Shown here piece by piece: positions 21,155 to 32,619 of a DNA stretch of 64,000 nt. The stretch lies in the NCBI GenBank assembly GCA_032433595.1, contig JASWJB010000164.1, positions 1-64,000 of the forward strand, written 5' to 3'. The stretch is from Conoideocrella luteorostrata (Eukaryota; Ascomycota; Sordariomycetes; Hypocreales; Clavicipitaceae). Position 1 is the first letter of the stretch. The number at the start of each line of letters is the position of its first letter. The notes beneath the pieces were generated by a model, which had not been told where the DNA came from, ran no database searches, and worked only from the letters and a program-made list of their open reading frames with translations. The position numbers and the translations under genes were made by a program.

Positions 21155-23166
21155 ACTACTCGTGCCATGCCCCACCATAAAGGTGGTGCTTCTCAGTCCA
21201 TCGGCCACTTTTCGATGCAGCAAAAAGTGAAGTGGAAATTCGTGTCATTGTGGCTCTTCAATATATTGACGATAATCCAGGCGCCAAAATCGCGGCGTTT
21301 GCCCGGGAATTCGATGTCCCTCGCTCAAGACTACGAAGATGACTGCAATGGATTCCCACTAAGAAAGGCAACCTAGCACACCATTCAAGGCTATCAAATA
21401 AAGAAGAGACTGCTTTATGTCAATATATCGATAGACTTGACAGCATCAACTTTGCCGTACAATCTGAATTTATTACGGATGCTGCAAATTATATTTTAAG
21501 AGAGAGGGCTCCAGCTGGCTTAATCACGCCACCCGAGGTTGTTGGAAAGCTTTGGACGACGTGGTTTATTTTACGGCATCAATACCAAAGATGCTTGCAG
21601 AAAAAGCTTGATTCTAATCGTTAAGCTTCTCAGGATATTAAACGAGTTCAAGAATATTACAATAAGCTTCATATGGTTCTAGAAGCAGAAGAAATCCCTC
21701 CTGACAATACCTAGAATATAGATAAGACAGGATTTCGCATAGGCATTAGAAAAGACCAGCTTATTATCACTAAGAGAAATAGAGCATATTATTTTAGTAT
21801 GCCGGAAAAATCGCGAATTAGCCACTGCAGTTAAAGCTATTTCTGCTGGTGGTGTTTTTCTCCCTGCATTCCTTATTCTAGCTGGTCAACGTTATATGGA
21901 ACAGTGGTATTATATTAAAGAGCTTGAATTAAATACCAAGATTATAGTCTCTCCGACAGGCTATACTGTTGATTACATTAGTCTTAAGTAGTTGAAGCAT
22001 TTTCAATAGTTAATAAAGTCAATTAGCGGAAAACGCCTGCTTATTCTTAACAGCCACGGCTCATATTACACAATTAACTTCATTGAATTCTGCGAGTTAG
22101 ATAGGATAATTCCCTTTGAAATGCCACTAAATCTTACATATATCCTTTAACCTCTTAATGTTATGGTCTTTTAGCCACTAAAGCATTTTCACGCCAAGGC
22201 CTTGGATACTGTGGGTTGCACATGGGGTGCTGTGCAAGTTGATCTAGATCAAATGCATCAAAATACAATATATTCATAAGTCTCTGTTATCTAAGAAGAA
22301 GAAAAAGAAGTCATAGTGGAAGTCACGATATCGTCGTATAAATATCGTGGCTAGAAGGTGGCCACGTGACGGGCTCTGTGCTTCCTATTGTGCTTGGCAG
22401 CATTCCAACAGATACAATGGTCCGCGATGGTCTTACGAATATTACAAAGATTGAATTCCTTGGGTGTATTTAAAAGGTTCGAAAGCAAGCTTTCAAAAAA
22501 GCCACTATATTATCTGCCTTCAAAAAAACCGGAACTTGGCCATTTAACGCACAACCGGTTATTCTATTACTTACTGAACGTGCCGCAAGAAGCCTCCGAA
22601 CACCTTCGCCTACACACTCATGGCATGATTCTTCCGATTTCAAGACCCCTGTGACCTTACGGCAAATCAATAAGGTTGCCGATAAGATTGAAAATATTCT
22701 ACCAAAGGATAATTCCCTTGATCCAGAATTCAGCTACAATGTTGGGCGATTTATTCGTGGATCCCTTATTACAGCTACTCAGCTTATCCAGACGAAGAGA
22801 GACCTCTCACGTAAAAAGGCAGCACAACTAATACCTCAAAGACACAGGGCTATGAATAATAGGCCCTTGCAATCCGGTGGCACGATTTCTGTACATGACG
22901 GGCAGAATAGCAAGAAATAAGCAAGTTAACGAGGAGGCGCGAGCAGTTAAGGTTGTGCTAGCAGCAGAGAGAAAACGCCGCGCACATTTAAAAAGGCGTA
23001 TTTTGAAGCCGCAAAAAAGGGACGAAAACGACGTCGTAAATCTACAGAATTGAATTATGTTATTGTAGATGAAGAAGGTGGTTATAGTGCGTGGCTAGTA
23101 CTCCGTATAATTGAAGCTATCATTGCGAAAAGTGGCACCTTTATGGTGGGGCGTGGCACGAGTAGT
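21155..23166 (+). mobile_element. Degenerate pogo/Fot-type DNA transposon (Tc1/mariner superfamily), RIP-damaged
   Basis: The element is about 2.0 kb and bounded by terminal inverted repeats: 21155-21185 and 23136-23166 match in 30 of 31 positions in inverted orientation, and the one difference is T versus C. A short inner block (CCACTTTTCG) also recurs inverted near each end. The interior encodes a broken Fot/pogo-like transposase. The size, repeats and protein fit fungal Fot/Pot elements, which normally insert at TA; I cannot see a clean TA duplication at both flanks. Copies of the TACTCCGTA motif lie inside (23099) and directly beyond (23175, 23182) the right end. Confidence 0.85.
21224..23060 (+). 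pseudogene. Broken Fot/pogo transposase (DDE superfamily)
   Basis: The plus strand reads as a transposase interrupted by many stops and at least one frame change. Recognisable pieces are a helix-turn-helix-like N-terminus (PGAKIAAFAREFDVPRSRL), TGFRIG, KAISAGGVFLPAFLILAGQ, a remnant of LLLDGHGS, a remnant of the third-aspartate block PLDVGVFGPLK, and a C-terminal block (VADKIENILP, FIRGSLITATQLIQTKRDL). In-frame stops fall near 21340, 21622 and 21712, and several more follow. The frame shifts near 21800. Two of three catalytic aspartates read as asparagine (codons near 22048 and 22157), consistent with G-to-A change. It cannot encode an active enzyme. Confidence 0.85.
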
Positions 23167-23474
23167 AGACGGACTACTCCGTACTCCGTACTCCAAACTT
23201 GAGCTGCGAACGCTTGACATGTGCCGAGGCACGCTCTCCATGGCCGCAACTCCTCAGCCCGTATGGGGTAACGTCCTCATAATAATCGCCTGATCCGGAA
23301 CAAATAGCTGCGACTGCTTCGAGAGCCATCGAGCTGCTGGGCTTCTATTCTTCGATTTCCTGCATCTAAGCTTCCGAGTTGCTCTTATCCGGCCGATTGA
23401 ACAACGCGTTGCCGAATTCCGCCAACCTCCGCCCCATTCTGCCTTTTGTTCATCCAGTATATGAACCTACAACA
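23167..23474. other. Intergenic region between the transposon relic and the amidase gene
   Basis: This is the short promoter region of the amidase gene, starting with overlapping TACTCCGTA copies (23175-23183, 23182-23190) directly beyond the transposon end. No gene is seen. Confidence 0.5.
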
Positions 23475-25643
23475 ATGGCATCGTCACCAGCTTTCGCCAA
23501 CTATCCAAAACCCGTCGAGGGCCCGGAGACGAAATACGTTCCGCCCCCGGCAAAGAATCCCGTTTTGCGTGGATATTCCCTTGTTGTCGCCAGTGCTTTG
23601 TACGTCATCAGAGTTGCCCTTCTCCCGATCAAGATGTTTTGTTGTGCTGACACAGCGCCCGAATTGTTTGCGCCCGACATAAAGATTATCAAGATCAGGT
23701 GCTCTGCAGCGATTTTTCTGGAACAATGCCGGGTTCGGTCAGGTGAAGGACTTGCCGACCCTGGACGGCGTGCCGCAGACATTTGACGTAAGTAGTTTTA
23801 TGTCAGACCAGACCACTTGGGCGGTGCAATAAATGGCACTCTTCACGCAGCTCTGGAAGAGGCGCCGCATCGGTAGTCAACGACGATCAAACTCTGACAA
23901 TCTGAAAAAAAAAAAAACAGCCTTGCGTCACCCCGCTGGGTCAGACTGGCCCCATGCTAGAATTCGAACCAAGCCTGTTAAGCGCCGCGCATGTTGACCC
24001 GAAAGTCAAATACTACTCCATCAGCGATTATCATGAATTGTACAAAGCCGGCAAAGTGACGCCTCTTGACGTCGCCAAGGCTCTTCTCCCACTTACCAAG
24101 CCTGGCAAGGACAAGAAGGGCAAATACGAGGATGCGTGGGCGGACAGCCACGGCAACGATGAGCTGGTTTTTGAGGCTGCCAAGGCTTCGTCGGAGCGGT
24201 GGGCTGCTGGAAAGCCTTTGGGTATTCTGGACGGTGTGCCCATTGGTGTAAAGGATGATGTCAGCACCAAAGGGTACAGAAATCATTTTGGTATGAAGTA
24301 CAATGCCGACTCAACGTACTTCAAGAGACAGGAGAAGTCGGCTTGGTGTGTGAAGGCGCTTCAAGATGCCGGCGCGGTGGTGTTGGGCAAGAATCGCATG
24401 CATGAGCTTGGATCTGGTGAGTAGCACTGGTGTATTTTTTCTCTCCCATGCGATGTCTGCGAAGTCTGTCGCACCGCTAACTGAAGACTTTTCTTAGATA
24501 CGTGCGGTCTGAACGTACGGGGCACCCATGTTTCTACGCTTCTCTCGTTATTGTTTTTGTAACGCTAACATACAGAAAATCAAACAGGTCGCACAAGGCT
24601 CGCCAACAAACCATCTGAACAACGAGTATTACCCCGGCGGGTCCTCATCTGGTCCTGCGTCAGCCGTGTGCTCTGGAATCGTTCCAGTGACCGTAGGTAC
24701 GGACGCCGGAGGCAGTATCCGCATCCCTTCTAGTTTCAACGGCATATACGGCCTAAAGACATCTCAACATCGTACGGGATATATGGGCAGCACAATGTGC
24801 ATCATGGGACCCATCGCCGCCAATGTCGCCGACTTAACCGTTGCTTACCGCATCATGTCCCAGCCGGACCCTGAAGACGGAATCCAACGCGCCTTTGGTC
24901 GCTCGCTGCCCCCTCAACCGACGGCCAAGCGAGTCATGGGCATTTATCGCGACTGGTGGAATGCCGCCGACCCGGTCGTTGTCGAGCACTGCAACAGGGC
25001 CGTCGATTACTTTGCCAAGGAGCGCGGCTACGAAGTCGTCGACATCTCCATCCCTCACCTGGCCGAAGCCCAGCTGTCCCATGGTGTCATCTGCATTACA
25101 GAGATGGCCGAGGCTGCCCGTCGCAGAACAGCCAACCCGGCGGACTGGCTGTCTCTTGTTGGCAATGCCAACCGACTCATCATGTCGGTTGCTACGCAGA
25201 CACCCGCCGCTGATTTCCTCAAGTACAACACCATGCGCACCCTGATGATGCGCCACCTGGCATTCCTGTTCCAGAAGCACCCCGGCCTGCTCATCATGTC
25301 GCCGACCACGCCTATTGCGGGCTGGCCCAGACATCCCGGCGACGAGGCGCACGGCATGAACGACGCAAACGTCACTTTCAGGAACATGATGTACATCTTC
25401 CTGGCTAACTTGACGGGCACGCCGTCCGTGTCTGTCCCCGTTGGATACGCTACGCCCACACAGGGAGAGGGCAAGGTCCCCATCGGTCTACTGGCTACGG
25501 GAGAGTGGGGAAGCGAGGAGCAGCTTTTGGGATTTGCCGGCGAGGCGGAGGAGTATTTGCACACGACGAGCGACGAGGGGCGTAGAAGGCCAGACGCGTG
25601 GTTGGATGTGATGGCTCTGGCGAATGGTGAGCTCAGTCTGTGA
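23475..25643 (+). CDS. Amidase signature family hydrolase, five exons including a 17-nt micro-exon
   Basis: It hydrolyses an amide bond using the Ser-cisSer-Lys triad of the amidase signature family; the substrate is unknown. My exon model is 23475-23599, 23685-23787, 23921-24416, 24498-24514 and 24588-25643, with phases that agree throughout; the product is 598 residues. Catalytic Lys187 lies in GVPIGVKDDV, the cis-serine in GGSSSG (about 266-268) and the nucleophile Ser290 in GTDAGGSIRIP. Residues RFFWNNAGFG (exon 2) and DTCGLN (exon 4) match positions conserved in fungal homologues and support the small exons. Intron 3 has the branch/acceptor TAACTGAAG...CTTAG, and intron 4 has CGCTAACATACAG with the acceptor a little further on. 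No signal peptide is seen. The first intron's acceptor (23684) is the least certain join. A regulator gene follows 766 bp downstream on the same strand. Confidence 0.85.
24498..24514 (+). other. 17-nt micro-exon of the amidase gene
   Basis: The exon runs from the TTCTTAG acceptor to the GTACGG donor and supplies the end of one aspartate codon plus five codons (DTCGLN with the split Asp). Skipping it would shift the frame within the catalytic domain, because 17 is not a multiple of three. Confidence 0.75.
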
Positions 25644-26409
25644 AATGGGCTATATGTAGATGACGGCCTTGATGGATAGACAACGGTGCAGCCAGCTATA
25701 CGTGGCACTGTAATAGGGAACCGCTATCTAGTACATCCTATATATTTGCTTCATCTGCTGAATATATCTGTTATCTGGACCGAGTAACTACAGCAAGATA
25801 GCCTGTAAACTCAAGCATCAGATGGGCACAGTGTCTGGCCCAAACCCGTTCCACCCAGCAGCCATTTCGAGCTCATTAGTAACTACAACTAGATACAATC
25901 TCGTACTAGACAACTCTATCGAAGTCCCCGGATTACAGAATGGAGCCGGATCCATATGAGCCAGTGCCCCCGTCAGCTCCAACTGCGACTACAATAACTA
26001 ACACGCAAGCGGAACTACTCTCCCGAAACCCCACCCGGGCCCTTCTTCCATATCCAGCCCTCACCGCAGAGCGCGAACTATACCCAGTGCTCTAGTTATA
26101 TGAAACGAAGGACGGAGAAGTGTGCAAAGTAGTAAGTCACTCCGCAGATAGACCGCCTCTCAGACAAACAGCACAGCACTGCGCACCCTGCCGGATCCAA
26201 CCCAAGCTCGCCTATTAAGTAAACTATCAAGGCAGCCAACCGCAGCGGGTAGCCTCTCGATAGGTGAGCGGAAATGGGGCCGAGGTGAGCGAAGCTGTTT
26301 TGGGTAAAAGCTTCCGCCCCCCTCTCCTTGTTGCCGCTGCACATCACCGCCGTTGGGGGATCCTGCATTGACGTTCCCGACAGCGAGGTTAGGTGAGGAC
26401 TAACTAACA
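25644..26409. other. Intergenic region upstream of the acr-2-like regulator
   Basis: It contains the amidase 3' UTR and the regulator's promoter; nothing else is recognised. The ATG at 26410 sits in ACTAACAATG. Confidence 0.5.
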
Positions 26410-28414
26410 ATGCCGTCGATTCCTGGACGCAGCTGCGAGGCGTGTCGACAGCGAAGAAAAAAGGTTAGTCTTGCCCGGTCTCATTTCTTTTTCTTTTTAC
26501 CCGTTTCACACGGCTTGTCTTTGAATGCGGGTCGATAGAATCGCACAGCATGGGCGTATACAACCCACGTCGGTTCGAGAAGACCAAGAACACACGCCTC
26601 CCCAAACTCACAAATCCATATGTTAACACCTAGTCGTAAACAACATGTAATATCACACGCTAACACCGTCTCCCTCTCTCTCTCGGCCCCTCCCTAAAAT
26701 ATAGTGCGACCAAGCCCAGCCAACCTGCTCACGCTGCGCACGTCTCAAAATCCGCTGCGTCGGATCCGGCGTCAAACGCTTCAGATTCCACAATGCCACG
26801 GCCGAAAACCCACGCCATACGCCTGTGGGCGGCGGCGGCGGCGGCGTCGTGCCCTCGCGGCCCCTGCACAACCAAGTCACCGCCACTGTCGGCCGGCTCA
26901 TCCAGACCCTGGAGGTGGACGACCCGCGGTTCTGCATCGTCAGCCTGGGCGGCTTCTTCGAGGACGTGCCCCGCCGGCTGGGCCGTAATGATGCGCTCGA
27001 CGCGGCGACCAGGGCCTTCTCGGCGACAATGGCCGTCGTTAGGACCGGGGAGGTCACGGTGCCGATGTTGAGCAGTTACGGGAAGGCGCTGGCGGCGTTG
27101 AGAAGTGTGTTTGTGAAAGGGGGCGAGGAGAGGCAGTCCGTCGAGACGCTGTGTGCTATTTACTTGGTTATGATATGTCAGGTTGGTATCACTCGCCCCC
27201 CCCTTCCTTTGTTTCCTTGCTTGAGCTCTTGTCCGTTTGCTTGTTACTCGTGCGAGGGTGGATGTGTTATGGTCTGTGCTGCTTGTGGGATGATTAATGA
27301 AGGAGACGATGGGCTAATTTTGTCTTCTGGTCTTTTACCCAAAATGTAGAACTGGATGGGCGGTTCTAGGGATGAATTTTCCGTCCATATCCACGGCATG
27401 CTACACATTCTCAACTCCTCAGCCGCGAGGAGCTGGCATGATGGTTTTAGCAGGCAGCTCTTGGGCGTCACCTCCCTCCTTGCTGTAAGTTGTTCACAAG
27501 AACACACACACACACTCTCTCTCTCCTTCACATCATCACCCACTCACAAATCTCCATAACCCCCTTCCTAGGTTTCCGAAAGCGTAACAAACACCAACTT
27601 CCAATTCAAACCCCAATACATCCCTCCCCCTAAAGCAGGCCCTGCCCCTAGCGGGCCCCGTCAGACCAACATCTCGGACCCGGAAACCATCAAGCTCGAA
27701 CACATGGTCAACTACCCCCTGTACCTCAACGAGCCGGACCAGCACCTCCCCGAGATCCGCCAGCGTTATGAACAAGCCAAGCTTGAGTCACAGATGCTTG
27801 TCCATCTCATCTCCGGCATGCTCATGGCCCAAGCAGCCAATTCCGTCGCTACGACTCAGCAGCAGCCACAAACACCCCCCGCAGCATCCTTCATAAAAAT
27901 GTACATCATGTGCGAGGCTGGCGCGGGGACCTTACAGGCCATAGCCATGCTTCTCAACCAGATCCTCAGGATATTCTACCCGGACGAGGTGGGTCTTGAA
28001 GAGGACATGGCCTTCTTTACTACAGAGGTGATGAACGTAGCTGAGCGGGTCAAGTACCTTCGTCCGTTGGGCTGCACGTTCGTCCCGCCTACGCTGTGTA
28101 TGGGGCTGGTCACCACGCCGAGCGAGGACATGAAACGGCGCCTCATGGAGTATATTGACTACTACGGTCCGGATTTCAGAGGTGCCAAGTCAACTGATTT
28201 TACGTCGTGGCTAGAATACAGGTTCGGGAGGATGAGGAAGAGGGCTGCGCAGCTGCGGAGGAGGGGGGTGAGTGTCGCGGAAGATGATAGTGGGATCGAG
28301 TCGTTGGGAGTGTCGCCGGAGGTTGGCCAGGAGGAAGAAGAAGGAGAGGAGGAAGATGAGAAGGAGGAGGGTGAGTTCAAGGGTGCGGGGACGAGGCCAT
28401 GCTGTATAATGTGA
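26410..28414 (+). CDS. Zn2Cys6 transcription factor, acr-2-like, with C-terminal CaaX-like motif
   Basis: This is a fungal binuclear zinc cluster regulator resembling the Neurospora acriflavine sensitivity control protein acr-2 type. There are four exons: 26410-26463, 26705-27181, 27350-27484 and 27572-28414, all phase 0; the product is 502 residues. The cluster occupies residues 9-36 at the extreme N-terminus (Cys 9, 12, 19, 26, 29, 36). Its first intron (241 bp) falls between the second and third cysteines. A Gly run (from GGC repeats) near residue 60 is followed by a fungal-specific regulatory domain without a clear subfamily motif. The last 40 residues hold a strongly acidic Glu/Asp tail ending in ...TRPCCIM, a CaaX-type tetrapeptide. 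Its position downstream of an amidase gene on the same strand suggests, but does not prove, that it controls that gene. Confidence 0.85.
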
Positions 28415-28684
28415 TGAGATGATGAGATGACGAGATGACGCCAAGTTTATGTATGTTTGGTTTTAAGAGAAGCGACTTGAGTTTGGCCATTTCGAGTGTT
28501 TCTGGTTTCGACCCAGGAAAATAGTACACTCAAAGTTAAAACATAGAACGTCATACCTTTCAGGACTCGTAAATATTAAATGGACAGAATATTTAGGTTG
28601 GCATCAACATACTGCTCAGGTTGTGGCCGTCTCTACTACCGTGCCCTTGAGGGAGCACCGGCACACCCAACGGCATCGTGTCAC

Positions 28685-29819
28685 TTAGAAAAGAAACTTG
28701 GAGGCCATCCCAGCCAAACCACCCTGCGACCCGGCCTGACTCTTGAAATACATCTTCATAGCCGTCTCAACAGCCTGCTGCACAACATTCTCCTTGCTAG
28801 CACCGTCGGTGACCTTGCCCTGTTGGGCCTTGGAATCAAATAACTAAAACAAAACAAAACATAGCTGATCAGCCCCCCGCAATCAAATAATTCGCGATTC
28901 CGTGTAGCTCTGTCTTCGCCAGGCTAAAAAATCAACGTACCTTGCTGGCCTCAGACATAGCCATGCCCAGAAATGCAGCTTGGCCGGTGCTGGAACTGGC
29001 ACTGTTATCCGACTGCGTGAATTTCTTGAGGGCCTGCATGGCAGCAGCAGTGCCGAGGCTGCTGGAGTCGCCCTTTCCATCGTTTTGGTAGGCATGCTGG
29101 TGCTGCTTCACGGCATCTACAAAAAGTCAGTACTGGCCGAGCTGGCCAAGAGCTCTTTAGTGAGGCCTTGAAAGGAGAGGTGGGTTTCACAACACACCCT
29201 CTTCGTCAATGTCCTCGTTCTGAATCTTGTCCTGCTTCTGGCTTACAGCGCCGAGAATGTTGGAGAATAAATCGCTGTTGCCGGAGTGGCCCGCGGAGCC
29301 GGACGCGTGCTGCTGGGCCATCTTGAGGACGTCGTTTTGGATGGCGCCGCCAGAGCCGCTGCCCTGGTCTGATGGATTGGATGTTAGTTGCGATTGGTTA
29401 TTTTGCAAGCATCCAAGCCGTTACGTACTGTTCGACTGGCCTGTGTGTTGGCAAGAAGGAGCATCATTAGTTCAAATTCGCCCATGCAGCAAACCGTCAT
29501 GGCTCTTTCCCATCCATCATTCCATGTCGCGTGGGGCATCATCCATCACAGGCTCCTTCACTGCGCAATGCGGATGGCGGGGCAGCTTTGCCAGCGGAGG
29601 GAGGGGGTGCATCCATTCATAAAACCACAAGCAGTTTTGGAGGGGGAAATCGTGCTTCGCTCGTCCCGAACGCGGGGCAGCAGGGTATATATATCATGCG
29701 CAAACCTCGCTCTCATCAACATCATACTTGATTCACTGCTCACCTTCAGCCTGGCCCTGGCCCTGTCCGGACATCTGCTGCTGCAGTATATCCCTGCCCA
29801 TGTTCACGAGTCTGTCCAT
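28685..29819 (-). CDS. Beta-flanking protein (small fungal Gln/Ser/Gly-rich protein)
   Basis: This is a conserved filamentous-fungal protein annotated elsewhere as beta-flanking protein; its function is not known to me. Four exons on the minus strand are 29744-29819, 29198-29368, 28941-29116 and 28685-28843, giving 193 residues with consistent phases. The N-terminus is MDRLVNMGRDILQQQ. Then follow a Gln/Gly/Ser-rich linker, a helical block (SDLFSNILGAVSQKQ) with the acidic DIDEE, the conserved DAVKQHQ, and a helical block LGTAAAMQALKKF. The C-terminal part (FLGMAMSEASKLFD, ETAMKMYFKSQ) completes the family pattern. No signal or membrane segment is present. Intron 1 (375 bp) is long for this genome and could hide another small exon, although the phases join well without one. 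Confidence 0.82.
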
Positions 29820-30918
29820 GGTGTATTAACGGTTCGAGGTTCTGTCGATATCGAGGTAGACGAAAAATGGGGCGTGTTGTTGATGACGGAGGAGGGGTCG
29901 AAAGAGAATGAAGGACACAATGGGAGATACTTGTAGGCCAATGGGTTGATAGGCAAGCCAACCCTGAGTCCCCAATTTACGTCAACGTACTTAGTAGCCC
30001 GTGTCTTTTGTCTCTTTGCTACGTAATATACGTGCCCGTCCATCGCCTCCAAAGATTCTTTGGGTTTCATTCGTCGGCTCGTCGCCAAGTGCCCTTGCGT
30101 GCCGGGCCCGGGCCGAAGAGAGCCCCATAGCTAGCTACCGCAGGGGAGAGCAGAGACGGGTGGCACAGATCAGTCAATATCCAGTTTGAATGGAGAGATG
30201 GGAAATTAGAAATATCGAGTACCAATGAGATTGCTTCCCCTATGACATCGTAAAGTAAATCGTGTGTGGCCGGTGTATGCGACAGTCCCGGATCATGAGT
30301 GTATTCGAGCTGGTAAGTCCACGGCTAATGCCAGCAAGCCAAAAGGAAATGAAAAAAGTAATACCTTCAGCTGAACAATCAAACCAATGCCGCGAAGCTT
30401 GTAATTTAATTCGCAACGTGCACAAGATTTTTCATATGTTTATTTAGATATTCTTCGCGCTTTCTTTCTTGTCCCCCAAAGGCCTCTATGTCCAGCCAGT
30501 ATCCAATGGCGCCAAAGCGCGAATATAGTCCACCATGTCACTATATATCTCTCAAACCCAAGCCAGGTCACGCCGTGTATTGTGTCCATCGTTTCATGCT
30601 CCCCAAGCTACCATGATTGTCATTACAGCCCCAGGCGCTGCAATACACATAACAAAAGAACGCCGAAAGGAAAGGTAAGGTAACAATGTGAAGGGAATGA
30701 CGTCTTACACTCGTAATCTAGTTGCCAAATGATGGGGCATCGCTTGCGGAAGCCGCTGCCCTACGCCGTTGCCGATAATATATACAATTCTCGTATTGGT
30801 CAAGAAGACCAGTTTCAAAACGCCGTTCGTAGACCACGGGTGTGAACCTCGGATTCTCAAGCATACCCATACGGACGCCTTGCTGTTCGCCGTAAAATCA
30901 TTATTGTCAGCTCATAGC
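29820..30918. other. Region between the beta-flanking and wc-2 genes
   Basis: Both neighbours are on the minus strand, so this holds the promoter of the beta-flanking gene and the 3' UTR of wc-2. The sequence is AT-rich and no gene is recognised. Confidence 0.5.
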
Positions 30919-32619
30919 CTACTCTACCAGTGGAGCTTTTTGTGAAGAGTTATTTCGTTTCTTCTCTTTCTTGGCCCATCGCAATCCGCACGCATTGCAG
31001 AGTGTTTTCGGCCCGCTGGGTCCTTTTCGCCACTCGGGAGAGTCGAGAGTTCCTAAAAGTCGGTCTGTCAGTCACTTGCCAACCATTTCAAAGCCAGCTT
31101 GAGGGGACTAAGACACCACAAAATGTAAAAGTAAAAAATATAAAATATAAAATAAAAATAAAATAAAATAAAAATAAAAGGAGGAGGGGGAAGACGTACC
31201 GCAATCTGTGCAGACGTATTCCTCCGCCGTCTTCAGTTTCTTTTTCTTCTCGCCTGCTCTCGAATCTCGGTCTAAAGGAATGGCAATGCCAGCATCACCT
31301 CTGATCAATGTCGGGCTTCTGCCACCAGTCGTGATACCTCTGCTGCGCTCGCCTTCCAGGTACCGCAGCCCGGTCAGCATTTCAATTGTCTCTGCATGCG
31401 AATTTCCTTCGTAGCGAGCCATCTTGTCTCCCAACGAGTCGGATCGTCGAGCTGCCACAGCACCTTCGAGATTCTCCCGTGTCAAAGCGGGGTTCGTCTC
31501 ATCATGCGTGTTGTTTGCTATATTGTTGCTGCGGGAAAATGGGGTCGCCGAGTGTGTCGCAGTGGTCTCGGACGGTGTCCAGTCTGAGCGGCCATCCTGG
31601 CTTTGCGTCCATTGTCGACTTGACTCTTCTGTTTCCACTTCCTCCTCCCTGCGCAGCTCGGCAATGCGGCGGCGGAGTCGCTCGTTCTCCATCTTGTGCT
31701 CCAAAAAAGAGTCAAGAAGTACGGCGTTCTTGGTGGGATACGGCCTTGACATCATAAACACAGCCTGGCAAAACGGCGACTGGTTGCTCGGATTGGGTGC
31801 GAATCTCGCTGCCGCGATATGGGCGTGTCCGACCGTCTCAAAAATGGCGTACGTGCCGTCCTTGATCTTGAGTCTATAAAAGAGTCGTAATGGATTGCCA
31901 GAAGCAATTGATTCGTTGAGCTCAGAGACAAAAACGCCCTGGTCATTGGGGTGGATGAGGTCTTTCAGAAACACATCTTGCACCTCGTCAGCCGTGTAGC
32001 CTGAGATGTTGAGAATGCTGCTTGATGCATATTTTATTCGCCCGTTGGCATCGAGAATATGTAAAAAATCTTTGAGCTCCTCCATCACTTTCGCCGGCCA
32101 ATTCCTCCGCTTCGTAAAATCGGTCAGCGTGTTCGCATTGCCACTATTCCCCGTGAGGCTCATCTGTGCGAAAGCTCCAGGAGGCAGAGGGCCACCGCCG
32201 GGGATGTTGTCGGCTGCTGTTTGCGGCAAATTGTCCTGCGATCGAGGTGCTATTGAAGCGGCTTGGGCCTCGGGGCTATTTTTCATGGTTATGTCACCGG
32301 TTTCATCGCCAAGTATGGAATTTGGCAGAGGGAGAACTTGTGCACCGGCTGCTGCGTCGATATTCATGGGCATATCACCATTGTCAAAGAAGGCCATGAG
32401 ATCAAAGCCGTCGGGTCCGCTGTCGGGAAACTAAAGCAAGGCCAATTCAGGACCGTTCGTCAGCTCGAGGTTCACCGCCAACGACAGTTGAGGTGGAATA
32501 AAAGTACGATTGCTAACCTGAGGATTTGGCGCATCTATAAAATCATCGTCGAAGTTGAATGGTACGGATCCGTAAAAGTTGCCCCCGGCCTGTGGAGGCG
32601 GCGGAGGGCCGTTGGACAT
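30919..32619 (-). CDS. wc-2: White collar 2 (WC-2): PAS and GATA zinc finger blue-light/clock transcription factor
   Basis: It is the partner of the blue-light receptor WC-1; the White Collar Complex activates light-responsive and clock genes in Neurospora. Exons are 32518-32619, 31200-32430 and 30919-31052; the product is 488 residues (Neurospora WC-2 is about 530). The N-terminus is Pro/Gly-rich. A PAS domain lies around residues 150-260 ([36 protein letters not shown]), followed by a putative coiled segment ([17 protein letters not shown]). The GATA finger is at the C-terminus: CTDC-X18-CNAC then [10 protein letters not shown], the X18 spacing typical of WC-2. The last intron (147 bp, almost pure A/T on the sense of the window) splits the finger directly after the second cysteine. 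The gene diverges from rad50. Confidence 0.95.

Noticed and set aside
25055..25708. 217-codon open frame on the minus strand
   Set aside because: It is antisense to the amidase catalytic exon, whose motifs settle the coding strand.
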